Source: Vannielia litorea (GTDB lineage: Bacteria > Pseudomonadota > Alphaproteobacteria > Rhodobacterales > Rhodobacteraceae). From it: DNA of 64,000 nt. Of this stretch, positions 16,749 to 24,710 are shown piece after piece. Under the pieces are notes generated by a model. That model was not told the DNA's origin. It saw only the letters and a program-made list of their open reading frames with translations, and made no database searches. Positions within the stretch are counted from its first letter, which is position 1. The number at the start of each line of letters is the position of its first letter. The position numbers and the translations under genes are program-made. The stretch is taken from the NCBI RefSeq assembly GCF_019801175.1, contig NZ_JAHVJR010000001.1, positions 2,108,001 through 2,172,000 of the forward strand, read 5' to 3'.

Positions 16749-17225
16749 CTACCGCCGCAGCCACTCCCGCAGCACGCAGCGCGGCTCACTTTCGCGCAGC
16801 ACCTGCTCGCCCGCCAGCCGCCAGTCGGCCTCGTCGAACGCGGGCATGAAGGCATCGGCTCCCTCGATCTCAAGCTCCACCTCGGTGATCAGCAGCCTGT
16901 CGGCCTGCCCCATGAAAGCACTGAAAATCCCTTCACCGCCAATGCCATAGACCCGCCGGTGCCCGGCGTCATGGGCATAGTTCAGCGCATGGCCCGGTTG
17001 GTGAAAGCTATGCACGCCCAGATCGGTGCGCGACGAGACCACAAGGTTCAGTCGATCCGGCAGAGGTTTGAACGGCAGGCTCTCCCAAGTCTTGCGCCCC
17101 ATGATCACCGCGCCGCCCAGCGTTTCGCGCTTGAAGAACTTCAGGTCCTCCGGCGCCCGCCAAGGGATGTCTCCATCCTTGCCGATCGCGCCATTCCGGT
17201 CGCGTGCAACGATCAGGCTCAGCAT
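16749..17225 (-). CDS. folA: Dihydrofolate reductase
   Basis: 158 residues, normal for bacterial DHFR. MLSLIVARDRNGAIGKDGDIPW holds the Met20-loop region, with the substrate acid provided by the D/E region of APEDLKFFKRET; VIMGRKTWESLP and VYGIGGEGIF (NADPH-binding GG) are family landmarks. It regenerates tetrahydrofolate from the dihydrofolate that ThyA produces. Its ATG shares one base with the thyA stop (TAATG), giving a coupled thyA-folA pair. Confidence 0.96.
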   Translation of the reverse strand: MLSLIVARDRNGAIGKDGDIPWRAPEDLKFFKRETLGGAVIMGRKTWESLPFKPLPDRLNLVVSSRTDLGVHSFHQPGHALNYAHDAGHRRVYGIGGEGIFSAFMGQADRLLITEVELEIEGADAFMPAFDEADWRLAGEQVLRESEPRCVLREWLRR

Positions 17226-18058
17226 TACACTGCCACCGGTGCCTTGATCGCGGGCGCAGGGTCATACCCCTCGATCACGAAATCCTCGAACCGGAAGTCA
17301 AAGAGGCTCTCCACATCCCGCGCCAGCCGCAGCCTCGGCAGCTCCCGTGGCTCGCGCGAAAGCTGCTCCTGCACCTGCTCCATATGGTTGGAGTAAATGT
17401 GCGCATCGCCAATCGAATGCACGAACTCACCCGGCTCATAGCCCGTCACGTGGGCCAGCATCACCGCGAGCAGCGCGTAGCTGGCAATGTTGAACGGCAC
17501 GCCAAGGAACATGTCCGCCGACCGCTGGTAAAGCTGCAAATGCAGCTTCCCGCCCAGCACCCGCACCTGCCAGAGCGTATGGCAAGGCGGCAGCGCCATC
17601 TCGTCCACCTCGCCGGGGTTCCACGCGCTCACGATCAGGCGGCGGCTGTCGGGCGTGGCCTTGATCCGCTCTACCAGCGTCGCGATCTGGTCCACCGAGC
17701 GGCGCTCGTAAAGCCGCTGCCCGTTCGCCACCGCATCCGTCGGCACAAGCTGCGGAAAGTCCCGCCATTGCCGCCCATAGACCGGCCCGAGATCACCGTT
17801 CTCATCGGCCCACTCGTCCCAAATGCTCACGCCGTTCTCTTTCAGATACCGGATGTTGGTATCGCCCGAGAGAAACCACAGCAGCTCATGGATGATCGAC
17901 CGCAGATGCAGCTTCTTCGTCGTCACCAGCGGAAAGCTCTTGCTGAGGTCATACCGCGCCTGAAGCCCGAAGGCGCTGACCGTGCCCGTGCCCGTGCGGT
18001 CGGTCGAAACCTCGCCCCGCTCCAGCACTTCCCTCAGGGCGTCCAGATACTGCCTCAC
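17225..18058 (-). CDS. thyA: Thymidylate synthase
   Basis: 277 residues. Converts dUMP to dTMP using methylenetetrahydrofolate. Clear landmarks are the N-terminal DRTGTGTVS, the catalytic cysteine in ALPPCHTLWQ, and the dUMP-binding QRSADMFLGVPFNIASYA. I place the start at GTG 18058 (VRQYLDALREVL) because this aligns with family N-termini and follows GGGGGA; the open frame extends 46 codons further but reads into the divergent promoter region. Confidence 0.95.
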   Translation of the reverse strand: MRQYLDALREVLERGEVSTDRTGTGTVSAFGLQARYDLSKSFPLVTTKKLHLRSIIHELLWFLSGDTNIRYLKENGVSIWDEWADENGDLGPVYGRQWRDFPQLVPTDAVANGQRLYERRSVDQIATLVERIKATPDSRRLIVSAWNPGEVDEMALPPCHTLWQVRVLGGKLHLQLYQRSADMFLGVPFNIASYALLAVMLAHVTGYEPGEFVHSIGDAHIYSNHMEQVQEQLSREPRELPRLRLARDVESLFDFRFEDFVIEGYDPAPAIKAPVAV

Positions 18059-18202
18059 CGATTCCCCCGTTTTCTGCTGCGCATTTGCCCTACCACATAT
18101 CGCGGCCCTGCGAAAAGCGCGCCCTTCATCTTGTAAAATCCGGCCCGAACGGGTGGATCGGCAACGCTCACCCCTTTCCCGCCCGATTTCGTTCACAAAT
18201 CG

Positions 18203-18232
18203 TTGACACCTGCCCCCGCCACACGGAAATTA
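18203..18232 (+). promoter_or_regulatory. Sigma-70-type promoter for the TbpB-like/Slam operon
   Basis: A perfect TTGACA (18203-18208), a 17-18 base spacer and an AT-rich GAAATTA stretch as -10, about 40 bases before the lipoprotein start codon. Confidence 0.6.
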
Positions 18233-18273
18233 AGGCCAAACGAAGAGCAGTCACAAATAAGAACGAGTTCGCC

Positions 18274-19260
18274 ATGCGCTCCAGCCTGTCCGCCATTGCC
18301 CTCCTCGCCCTTCTTTCGGCCTGCGGTGGAGGCGGCGAAGGAAACCCCGTCACCGGCGGGCCCGGCAACGAAACCGGCACCGACAGCGGCAGCCCCGCCA
18401 ATGATAGCGCGGTCACGACCGGCACCACCACCCGCCGCGTCGCGGGCGACCTCACCGGCGTCACCCTGAATGGCGACAACACGCTCACCATCGACGACCT
18501 GCCCTTTGACGGCCCCGAAGGCACCGGCGCAGAGCGCTACACCTATATGGGCCTCGCCGCGGTGGAGGCCACCGGCGCCCCCTTCGCGCAGTATGAAAGC
18601 GGCGATGCCAGCGCCGAGACCAACCAGCGCAAATATTTCGCAGTCTACGGCGCAGGCGCCTACACCACCGCCAGCGCGGTCGGCACGGGCGATTACAACG
18701 GCTTCGGCTGGGGCGGCGCGCAATACACCCGCAGCGGCGTGTCCGCGCCCGACATCGCCCGTCAGGGCGAGGCCGTTTACGAAGGCGGCTACGCTGGCGT
18801 GCGGGTCTCGACTTTCGGCGGCGGCGAGAATGACGTGAGCTTCACCACCGCCGACGCCACCATCGAGGTCGACTTCCTCGACTTCGAGACCACCGGCGCG
18901 ATCGAAGGCGCAATCGGCGTGCGCAACGTCTACGACATCAATGGCGCCTTCCTCGGCACCCTGCCCGCCATCAGCCTCGCCACCGCCTACTCCGATGAAG
19001 ACGGCTTCATCTTCGACGGCGCCGCCTCCTCGCTCGACCGTACCGGCAGCAACGCCGGTGATGTCTTCGAGAGCGGCACGTGGGAGGGCGCCTTCGCCGG
19101 GCCCAACTCCGAGGAGATCGTCGGCCTGATCGTCATCACCGGCCCGGCACGGGAAGGTCAGAGCGATGCCGGCGGCTTCACGCAAACCGGTCTCGACGAT
19201 GATACCGTCGATGGTTTCAACGCGCAGGAAACCGGCGTCTTCATCGCCACGGATCCGTAA
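18274..19260 (+). CDS. TbpB-like surface lipoprotein (Slam cargo candidate)
   Basis: 328 residues. A lipoprotein signal with lipobox LLSAC puts the lipidated cysteine at residue 17, followed by a Gly/Ser/Thr-rich linker. The C-terminal region has the small beta-barrel pattern of TbpB-like lipoproteins: alternating strands (VSFTTADATIEVDFLDFETT) and the GTWEGAFAGPNSEEIVGLI motif close to the family GxFxGPxAxE signature. It is followed three bases later by a Slam gene, the usual arrangement for a lipoprotein flipped to the outside of the outer membrane. The ligand is unknown; iron or transferrin binding should not be assumed in a marine-type alphaproteobacterium. Confidence 0.82.
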   Translation: MRSSLSAIALLALLSACGGGGEGNPVTGGPGNETGTDSGSPANDSAVTTGTTTRRVAGDLTGVTLNGDNTLTIDDLPFDGPEGTGAERYTYMGLAAVEATGAPFAQYESGDASAETNQRKYFAVYGAGAYTTASAVGTGDYNGFGWGGAQYTRSGVSAPDIARQGEAVYEGGYAGVRVSTFGGGENDVSFTTADATIEVDFLDFETTGAIEGAIGVRNVYDINGAFLGTLPAISLATAYSDEDGFIFDGAASSLDRTGSNAGDVFESGTWEGAFAGPNSEEIVGLIVITGPAREGQSDAGGFTQTGLDDDTVDGFNAQETGVFIATDP

Positions 19261-19263
19261 GCC

Positions 19264-20655
19264 ATGGGCCCCGCCCGTGGTCTCGGCCTCGCGCTCGGGC
19301 GCATCTGTCTCGCGCTCCTGCTGATCGCAGGCCCTGCCGCCTCGCAACCCGTCACCGTCGAGCCCGCCGAGGCCCGGCAGATCGCGGCACGTGCCGTGAT
19401 TGCGGGCCAGCCGGCCTACGGGCTGGATATCGCCCGCGCCCTGCTGGTGGCAGACCCAAACGATGTCGCCGCCGCCACCACAGCCAGCCGCGCCGCCCGT
19501 GCCCTTGGCCGCTATTCCGAGGCGCAGTCCTATGCCCGGCAGGCTTGGGAGGCCGCTGGCGACGACAAAGAGCGCTATCACGCCTCTGTTGCCATGGCCC
19601 AGGCGCTGGCCTCCGATGACAAGCGCACCCGCGCCCAGTTCTGGCTGCGCCGTGCCGCCGAATATGCGCCCAGCGATGCCGCCCGCACCGCCGCCCGCCG
19701 CGATTTTGCCTATGTCCGTGGCCGCAATCCTTGGCGCAGCAAGCTGAGCCTGTCGCTCACGCCCTCGTCCAACATCAACAACGGCGCGGCCACCGACCGG
19801 ATCGAGATCGGAGGCCTCGGCTTTCAGCTTTCGGGCGATGCGCAGGCGCTCTCCGGCACCCAGCTGTCGCTCGGCGCCTCCACCGAGTACCGCATCCGCT
19901 CCGGCCCCCGCACCATCCTCCGCTTCGGCGGCGGCATCGAGGCCAAGCGCTACTGGCTCTCCGGCGAGGCCAAGGAACAGGCCCCGATGGCCGACGCCGC
20001 CGACTACGCCTACACCTCCGCCGAGCTTACCTTCGGCCTGACCCGCGCGCCCAAAAAGCGCCCGCAGGGGGCCAAGGGCCCCGGCTTCGGCCTCTTCGAT
20101 GCCGAATTCGCCATCGGCAAGAGCTGGTATGGCGGCGACCCGTTGCTCACCTTCGCCCGTGCCCGCCTCGGCCAGAGCTTCCGCCTCGCGCCCCGCACTT
20201 CCGGCTGGGTCGCCGTGCTCGGCGAGTGGCAGGACCGGATCGACAACCCGCTGAACTCGCTCACCTCCTCCGAGCTTCAACTGGGCCTCTCCCGCCGCTT
20301 CGAAACCGGGCAGCTAACCGTCATCGCCTCCGCCAAAGAGGTCGACTCCGACAGCGCGCTGACCGCCCACAGCTCGCAAAAGCTCTTCGCCGCCTACCGG
20401 CTGGCCAAGCCGGTGTTCACCGCAGACACCACACTCTCCGCAAGCTACGAATACCGCGATTACGAGGCCGCCCTCTTCAGCACAGACCGCCGCGACAATC
20501 GCGCCAAACTGGGCCTGACCTTCTTCTTCTCAGAGGCCGACTACTACGGCTTCGCCCCCGAGGTCGGCGTGAGCTTCGAGCAGAACAACAGCAGCGTCGA
20601 TCTCTACTCGACCGAAACCCTCGGCATCACCTTCGGGCTGAAATCCACCTTCTGA
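19264..20655 (+). CDS. Surface lipoprotein assembly modifier (Slam, DUF560), type XI secretion translocon
   Basis: 463 residues. Signal peptide (LALLLIAGPAASQ), a periplasmic TPR-like helical domain (about 30-150), and then a long beta-rich C-terminal domain starting at SLSLTPSSNINNG, the hallmark entry of the DUF560 outer-membrane barrel, and ending in a terminal phenylalanine (GITFGLKSTF) as expected for BAM substrates. Slam proteins move specific lipoproteins or soluble cargo across the outer membrane. The adjacent TbpB-like lipoprotein is the obvious cargo. The stop overlaps the next start (TGATG), tying it to the downstream DUF817 gene. Confidence 0.88.
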   Translation: MGPARGLGLALGRICLALLLIAGPAASQPVTVEPAEARQIAARAVIAGQPAYGLDIARALLVADPNDVAAATTASRAARALGRYSEAQSYARQAWEAAGDDKERYHASVAMAQALASDDKRTRAQFWLRRAAEYAPSDAARTAARRDFAYVRGRNPWRSKLSLSLTPSSNINNGAATDRIEIGGLGFQLSGDAQALSGTQLSLGASTEYRIRSGPRTILRFGGGIEAKRYWLSGEAKEQAPMADAADYAYTSAELTFGLTRAPKKRPQGAKGPGFGLFDAEFAIGKSWYGGDPLLTFARARLGQSFRLAPRTSGWVAVLGEWQDRIDNPLNSLTSSELQLGLSRRFETGQLTVIASAKEVDSDSALTAHSSQKLFAAYRLAKPVFTADTTLSASYEYRDYEAALFSTDRRDNRAKLGLTFFFSEADYYGFAPEVGVSFEQNNSSVDLYSTETLGITFGLKSTF

Positions 20656-21566
20656 TGTCGCGCCCGCCCGCACCTCCGCGCCACCTCGACGGCGGCACCC
20701 GCCGGCTCGAGCGCGGCATGGGCGACTGGGCCCGCCGCCGCCTGCCCGGCTGGCTGGCAGATCTGGTCATGTTTACACTCAAACAGGGCTGGGCCGCGCT
20801 CTTCGGCGGGCTGCTGCTGGTCGCCATCCTCGCCACCAAGGCCGTCTGGCAGCCCACATGGGCGCTCGCCCGCTACGATTTCCTCGTGCTCTTCGCGCTC
20901 TCCACGCAGGTACTCTTCCTTTGGGCCCGGCTCGAAACATGGGAGGAGGCCAAGGTCATCGCGCTCTTCCACCTCACCGGCACGGCGATGGAATTCTTCA
21001 AGGTTCAGGCGGGCAGCTGGTCCTACCCCGAGGCGGGCGTGCTCAAGATCATGGGCGTGCCCATGTTCTCCGGCTTCATGTATGCCTCCATCGGCAGCTA
21101 CATCGCCCGCGTCGCGCGGATCTTCGAGATGCGCTTCGCCCCCTACCCGCCGTTCTGGATGACGGTCCTGCTGGCCTGCGCCATCTACGTCAACTTCTTT
21201 GCCCACCACTTCCTGCCCGACATCCGCCTCGCCCTCTTCGCCGCCACGCTGATCCTCTACGCCCGCACCCGCGTCTGGTTTTACGTCGGCACCCGCCCGC
21301 TCTGGATGCCCCTGCCGCTCACCGCCTTCCTCGTGGCGCTCATGGTCTGGGTGGCCGAAAACATCGGCACCGTCACCGGCACCTGGGCCTACCCCGGACA
21401 GCACTGGACGCAGATGGTCAGCTTTTCCAAGATGGGGTCATGGTACCTGCTGCTCTTCGTCGCCTTCGTCACCGTCACCCTCGTGATGCGCGACTTCCTC
21501 TACCGCGAGGCCCAGCGCCCGCCGCGCCGCGACCTGCCCCACGCCGGGGAGGAGCTGCGCGCATGA
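20655..21566 (+). CDS. DUF817 family integral membrane protein
   Basis: 303 residues with about eight membrane helices from residue 38 on, after a basic cytosolic N-terminus. Conserved-looking polar stretches inside the membrane part (GTAMEFFKVQAGSWSYPE, NFFAHHFLPDIR, GTWAYPGQHW) match DUF817, a family without assigned function; the aromatic W-Y-P and His pairs resemble carotenoid or lipid-modifying membrane proteins, but this is only an impression. Start ATG overlaps the Slam stop (TGATG) and the stop overlaps the DUF1287 start (ATGA). Confidence 0.85.
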   Translation: MSRPPAPPRHLDGGTRRLERGMGDWARRRLPGWLADLVMFTLKQGWAALFGGLLLVAILATKAVWQPTWALARYDFLVLFALSTQVLFLWARLETWEEAKVIALFHLTGTAMEFFKVQAGSWSYPEAGVLKIMGVPMFSGFMYASIGSYIARVARIFEMRFAPYPPFWMTVLLACAIYVNFFAHHFLPDIRLALFAATLILYARTRVWFYVGTRPLWMPLPLTAFLVALMVWVAENIGTVTGTWAYPGQHWTQMVSFSKMGSWYLLLFVAFVTVTLVMRDFLYREAQRPPRRDLPHAGEELRA

Positions 21567-22162
21567 TCCGGGCGCTCGCCCTGCTGCTTGCGCTCACCAG
21601 CCCCGCCACCGCCAATCCGGGCCGCGATCTCGCCGCCGCCGCCGAGGCCCAAGTCGGCGTCACCGTGATTTACGATCCCGCCTACGTCGGCCTCGAGTTC
21701 CCCGGCGGCGACCTGCCGCGGGAGCGCGGTGTCTGCACCGATGTGGTCATCCGCGCCCTGCGCGACGCATGGGGCATCGACCTTCAGGCCGCCACCAATG
21801 CCGACATGAAGCGCAATTTCGCCGCCTATCCCCCGCTCTGGGGCCTGCGCACCACCGACCGCAATATCGATCACCGCCGCGTGCCCAACCTCGAAACCCT
21901 CTTCACCCGCGCCGGCGCCGCCCTGCCGCTCTCCTCCGACCCGGTTGCCTTCGAGCCGGGCGATATCGTCAGCTTCCGCCTCACTGGCACCGCCCTTCCC
22001 CACATAGTCATCATCGCCGAAAGCACCGCGCCGGACGGCACACCGCTCGTCACCCATAACATCGGCGCAGGCACCCGCACCGAGCACATGCTCTTCGACC
22101 ACCCCATGCAAGGCCACTTCCGCCTGACGGACGCCGCCCGCACATGGCTCGCCGCCCGATGA
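21563..22162 (+). CDS. DUF1287 family exported protein
   Basis: 199 residues with a signal peptide (MIRALALLLALTSPATA). The mature part carries GVCTDVVIRALRDAWGIDLQ, FEPGDIVSF and LPHIVIIAE, the conserved Cys, Asp and His positions of DUF1287, a family with an NlpC/P60-like papain fold. A periplasmic cell-wall amidase role is plausible but unproven. It is joined by ATGA overlaps to DUF817 upstream and DUF1194 downstream. Confidence 0.87.
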   Translation: MIRALALLLALTSPATANPGRDLAAAAEAQVGVTVIYDPAYVGLEFPGGDLPRERGVCTDVVIRALRDAWGIDLQAATNADMKRNFAAYPPLWGLRTTDRNIDHRRVPNLETLFTRAGAALPLSSDPVAFEPGDIVSFRLTGTALPHIVIIAESTAPDGTPLVTHNIGAGTRTEHMLFDHPMQGHFRLTDAARTWLAAR

Positions 22163-22968
22163 CGCCCAAGCGCCTCTTGCCCTTCATCTTGGCCCAAATA
22201 TCTCCACGGGGGTGCGGGGGTGGGAAACCCCCGCTCCGCCATCTGCTGCTCACGCTGCCGCTGACCCTCTGGGCCACCACGGCCGCCGCGCAGGACGCCT
22301 GCCGTCAATCCCTCGCGCTCGGTCTCGATGTCTCCGGCTCGGTCGACCAGCGCGAATACCGTCTCCAGCTCGATGGTCTGGCCGATGCGCTCTCCGACCC
22401 CGAAGTCACAACCGCCCTGCTCACCGGCACCGAGCGCCCGGTGCTGCTCGCGGTCTATGAATGGTCCGACGAGAGCTTCCAGCGGTTGCTGATCGACTGG
22501 ATCGCGATCACCTCGCCCGAAGCGCTCGCCAGCGTGACCGGTCGGCTCCGCGAGATGCCCCGCCAGCCCGCGCCCCACACCACCGCCATCGGCGCGGCGA
22601 TGCTCTACGGCGCCAGCCTCATCGCCCGCGCCCCGGCCTGCCCCAAGCGCACCATCGACCTTTCCGGCGATGGCAAAAACAACACCGGCCCCCGCCCGCA
22701 GGATGTGCGCGGCACCGCGCCACTCGCCGGCATCGTGGTGAACGGGCTGACCATCGGCGGCGAACCGGCCGACCACGCCGACCCCTCGCTCGCCGAACTC
22801 TCCGCCTATTACAAGGCGCAGGTGATCCACGGTCCCGCGGCCTTCGTGATGACCGCGGAAAACTTCGAGAGCTACGCCGAGGCGATGGCCCGCAAGCTCT
22901 TGAAGGAGCTCGAAGGCGCCCCGATGACCGCCCTGCCCGGCCCCACCCGCCTCGCCGCCAACCCCTGA
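22159..22968 (+). CDS. DUF1194 family protein (VWA-like domain)
   Basis: 269 residues. After an N-terminal region and signal peptide (LLLTLPLTLWATTAAA) the mature domain starts with LALGLDVSGSVDQREY; DVSGS at 57-61 is a MIDAS-type metal site as in von Willebrand A domains, and TIDLSGDGKNNTG supplies the second loop. Periplasmic, function unknown. The start is set by the ATGA overlap with DUF1287. Residues 8-25 are encoded by a dispersed genomic repeat (22182-22234), so the signal peptide carries an odd GGG-rich insert ahead of its hydrophobic core; a later unidentified start is possible. Confidence 0.85.
   Translation: MTPKRLLPFILAQISPRGCGGGKPPLRHLLLTLPLTLWATTAAAQDACRQSLALGLDVSGSVDQREYRLQLDGLADALSDPEVTTALLTGTERPVLLAVYEWSDESFQRLLIDWIAITSPEALASVTGRLREMPRQPAPHTTAIGAAMLYGASLIARAPACPKRTIDLSGDGKNNTGPRPQDVRGTAPLAGIVVNGLTIGGEPADHADPSLAELSAYYKAQVIHGPAAFVMTAENFESYAEAMARKLLKELEGAPMTALPGPTRLAANP
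22182..22234 (-). repeat. Dispersed CAAGATGAAG element with hairpin, copy 2, inside a coding region
   Basis: The minus strand reads GGAGATATTTGGGCCAAGATG plus AAG (22182-22205), next to a perfect 7-bp hairpin GCGGGGG/CCCCCGC (22214-22234). I know this type mainly as an intergenic element in Rhodobacteraceae; here it is read through as the N-terminus of the DUF1194 protein. Confidence 0.6.
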
Positions 22969-23002
22969 ACCAACCTCCGCCAGGCACACGCACCCATGTG
23001 CC

Positions 23003-23145
23003 CCTCGCTGCGCTCGGCGCATTCCGCGGTGGCCTCACTCCGCTCGGGAGCGATACTGTTAGCCTCGTGGAGCTCGGGCGCACATTCGGCGGGGCGCTTC
23101 ACTCCGCTCGGATGCGCCTTCCACTGGGTGCCTCGCTCCGCTTTG
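23003..23145. repeat. Array of CCTCGCTGCGCTCGG-like units in a gene-free stretch
   Basis: Five degenerate copies begin at 23003, 23033, 23063, 23097 and 23131, a spacing of 30-34 bases. The whole interval 22969-23312 contains no credible gene. A second small array lies at 30522-30587. Confidence 0.7.
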
Positions 23146-23241
23146 CACCGGGCCGCGCTCCGCCGCCTGCCGAACCCTCAATCTAGCCACCCCGACCTCT
23201 CAGCACTCCGCAACCCCACACACACCGCCCCCCAAAACCAC

Positions 23242-23302
23242 AAAAGGCCGCCCCCACCATGGGAGCAGCCCTCTACCCAACCGGCTCTGCACGGGGACGG
23301 CC
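23242..23302 (-). terminator. Possible terminator of the MarR-family gene
   Basis: On the minus strand GGCCGTCCCC (23302-23293) can pair with GGGGGCGGCC (23255-23246) through one G-U, followed by TTTT. The loop is long (about 37 bases), so this is tentative. Confidence 0.4.
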
Positions 23303-23312
23303 CGCCGCTCGC

Positions 23313-23810
23313 CTAGTAAATATACCTGATCTGATCGCCCCAGTAGCGCTCCATCCGGCGCAGGGCGGCGGTGATCACCTCCAGCCCGTCCATGTCGATC
23401 GCGCCGCTGGTTTGCAGCCCCTCGGCATGGCGCTCGAACAGCTCTGCCACCAGCGTTCGAATGTGGCGGCCCCGCTCGGTCAAGCGCACTCGCACGGAGC
23501 GGCGGTCGATCTCGCAGCGCTGGTGGTGCATGTAGCCCAGTTCCACCAGCTTCTTCAGATTGTAGCTCACGTTCGAGCCCTGATAGTAGCCGCGCGTCTT
23601 CAGCTCGCCCGCGGTCACCTCGTTGTCGCCGACGTTGAACAGCAGCAGCGCCTGCACCGCATTGATCTCCAGCACGCCCACGCGCTCGAACTCGTCCTTG
23701 ATCACGTCGAGCAGCAGTCGGTGAAGCCGCTCCACCAGCGCCAGCGTCTCGAGATAGCCGCCCATGAAACCCTGCCTCAGGCTGGGGGCGACGGGGGAAT
23801 GGATGCTCAT
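23313..23810 (-). CDS. MarR-family winged-helix regulator, LdtR-like
   Basis: 165 residues. The winged helix-turn-helix lies in about 45-120 (INAVQALLLFNVGDNEVTAGEL, YYQGSNVSYNLKKLVELGY, CEIDRRSVRVRLTERGR). The dimerising N-terminal helix GGYLETLALVERLHRLLLDVIKDEFERVG resembles LdtR, the alphaproteobacterial regulator linked to L,D-transpeptidase and osmotic or cell-wall stress; that assignment rests on my recall of the family. ATG 23810 is preferred to an in-frame GTG two codons upstream because GGAGG sits five bases before it. An imperfect inverted repeat at 23862-23878 may be its own operator. Confidence 0.85.
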   Translation of the reverse strand: MSIHSPVAPSLRQGFMGGYLETLALVERLHRLLLDVIKDEFERVGVLEINAVQALLLFNVGDNEVTAGELKTRGYYQGSNVSYNLKKLVELGYMHHQRCEIDRRSVRVRLTERGRHIRTLVAELFERHAEGLQTSGAIDMDGLEVITAALRRMERYWGDQIRYIY

Positions 23811-23861
23811 CGGCACCTCCGCCAGTTCTTGTCTGGCACCCCCTTACCGTTCGAAACCCTT

Positions 23862-23878
23862 AGAACTCGTTAAGTCCT
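23862..23878. promoter_or_regulatory. Candidate operator upstream of the MarR-family gene
   Basis: AGAACT-CGTTA-AGTCCT is an inverted repeat with one mismatch, about 52 bases before the start codon, the usual place for MarR autoregulation. Confidence 0.3.
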
Positions 23879-23945
23879 GACAATTTTTCCGCAGATCATC
23901 GCCAGTTCCGCCCCGATCCTCGCGCAACTCCGCCGCAGCCGCCGC

Positions 23946-24215
23946 CTATAGCCGGGCCTCCGGCGCCACCCGGCGCAGCATCGGCAGATGCGCCTCGGGC
24001 GCGGGCTCCAGCCCGGTGACCCAGCGCAGCAGGTCCTGATCGGCCTCCTCCATCAGCGCCTCGAAAGCATCCAGCTCGGCCTCGCTCAGCTCCGCCATCC
24101 GGCTGTCGGCAAAGCCGCCAAGCAGCAGGTCCATCTCCTTGATCCCCCGCCGCCATGCGCGGATCTTCAGCCGTTTCAGCCGCACCTCGCGCGGCTCGGT
24201 CCCGCCCGCGCTCAC
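23946..24215 (-). CDS. sdhE: Succinate dehydrogenase assembly factor (SdhE/CptB family)
   Basis: 89 residues with the diagnostic RGxxExD motif as RGIKEMD at 23-29, within a small helical bundle. SdhE helps attach FAD covalently to SdhA. The ATG overlaps the upstream XRE regulator stop (ATGA), so expression is coupled. No sdh genes are nearby, which is common for this gene. Confidence 0.9.
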   Translation of the reverse strand: MSAGGTEPREVRLKRLKIRAWRRGIKEMDLLLGGFADSRMAELSEAELDAFEALMEEADQDLLRWVTGLEPAPEAHLPMLRRVAPEARL

Positions 24216-24619
24216 TCGGTCGCCTCCAGCGCCGATTGCAGCCGCGTCTCCAGCCGCTCAAGCCGCTCGGCCTGCAACACCATCTCGCCGCGCACCGCGC
24301 GGATCTCGGCCAGCAGCCCGGCCAGTTCGGCCGGGGCAGCGGCAGGCACCACGCCCTCCGGCAACGGCGCATCGATCCCCGGGCCCTCGCCCGAAAGCAG
24401 CCAGCGCATCGACACGCCCAGCATCCCGGCCAGCATCTGCAGCTTGTTCGCCCGCGGCTCGCTGGCATCGGCCTCCCAATGCTTCACCGTCTTGGTCTTG
24501 ACCCCCAGCCGCTCGGCCAGTTGCTTCTGGCTCCAGCCCAGCGCCTCGCGCGCGCCTGCAACCCTGTCACCAAAGGTGGCTGTCTCGGCATCGAACCAGC
24601 TGCCGCTCTCGCTCTCCAT
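24212..24619 (-). CDS. XRE-family helix-turn-helix protein
   Basis: 135 residues. The HTH spans about 16-70 (FGDRVAGAREALGWSQKQLAERLG, VKTKTVKHWEADASEPRANKL), followed by a linker and a C-terminal coiled-coil-like helix (LLAEIRAVRGEMVLQAERLERLETRL) probably for oligomerisation. It is the first gene of a two-gene leftward unit with sdhE and diverges from the aminotransferase gene 91 bases away. Its targets are unknown. Confidence 0.88.
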   Translation of the reverse strand: MESESGSWFDAETATFGDRVAGAREALGWSQKQLAERLGVKTKTVKHWEADASEPRANKLQMLAGMLGVSMRWLLSGEGPGIDAPLPEGVVPAAAPAELAGLLAEIRAVRGEMVLQAERLERLETRLQSALEATE

Positions 24620-24710
24620 CTCAAATCCTCTCCGCGCCGGATTGGCGCTTGAACGCTCATCTTTGCGGGCCTACTACTCGGCCCCGTCCGAACTCAGACC
24701 GGAGCCCATC

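Noticed and set aside
18193..20280. A 695-codon minus-strand frame opposite the lipoprotein and Slam genes
   Set aside because: Gly/Ala/Asp low-complexity product, no start signal, and the plus-strand genes have signal peptides and family motifs.
23003..23145. CRISPR array
   Set aside because: Units are 15-mers with poor identity and the intervals are themselves related; no cas genes nearby.
22978..23310. Short open frames across 22.98-23.31 kb
   Set aside because: Their products only repeat SLRSG-like strings from the periodic DNA array; no ribosome site or family match.
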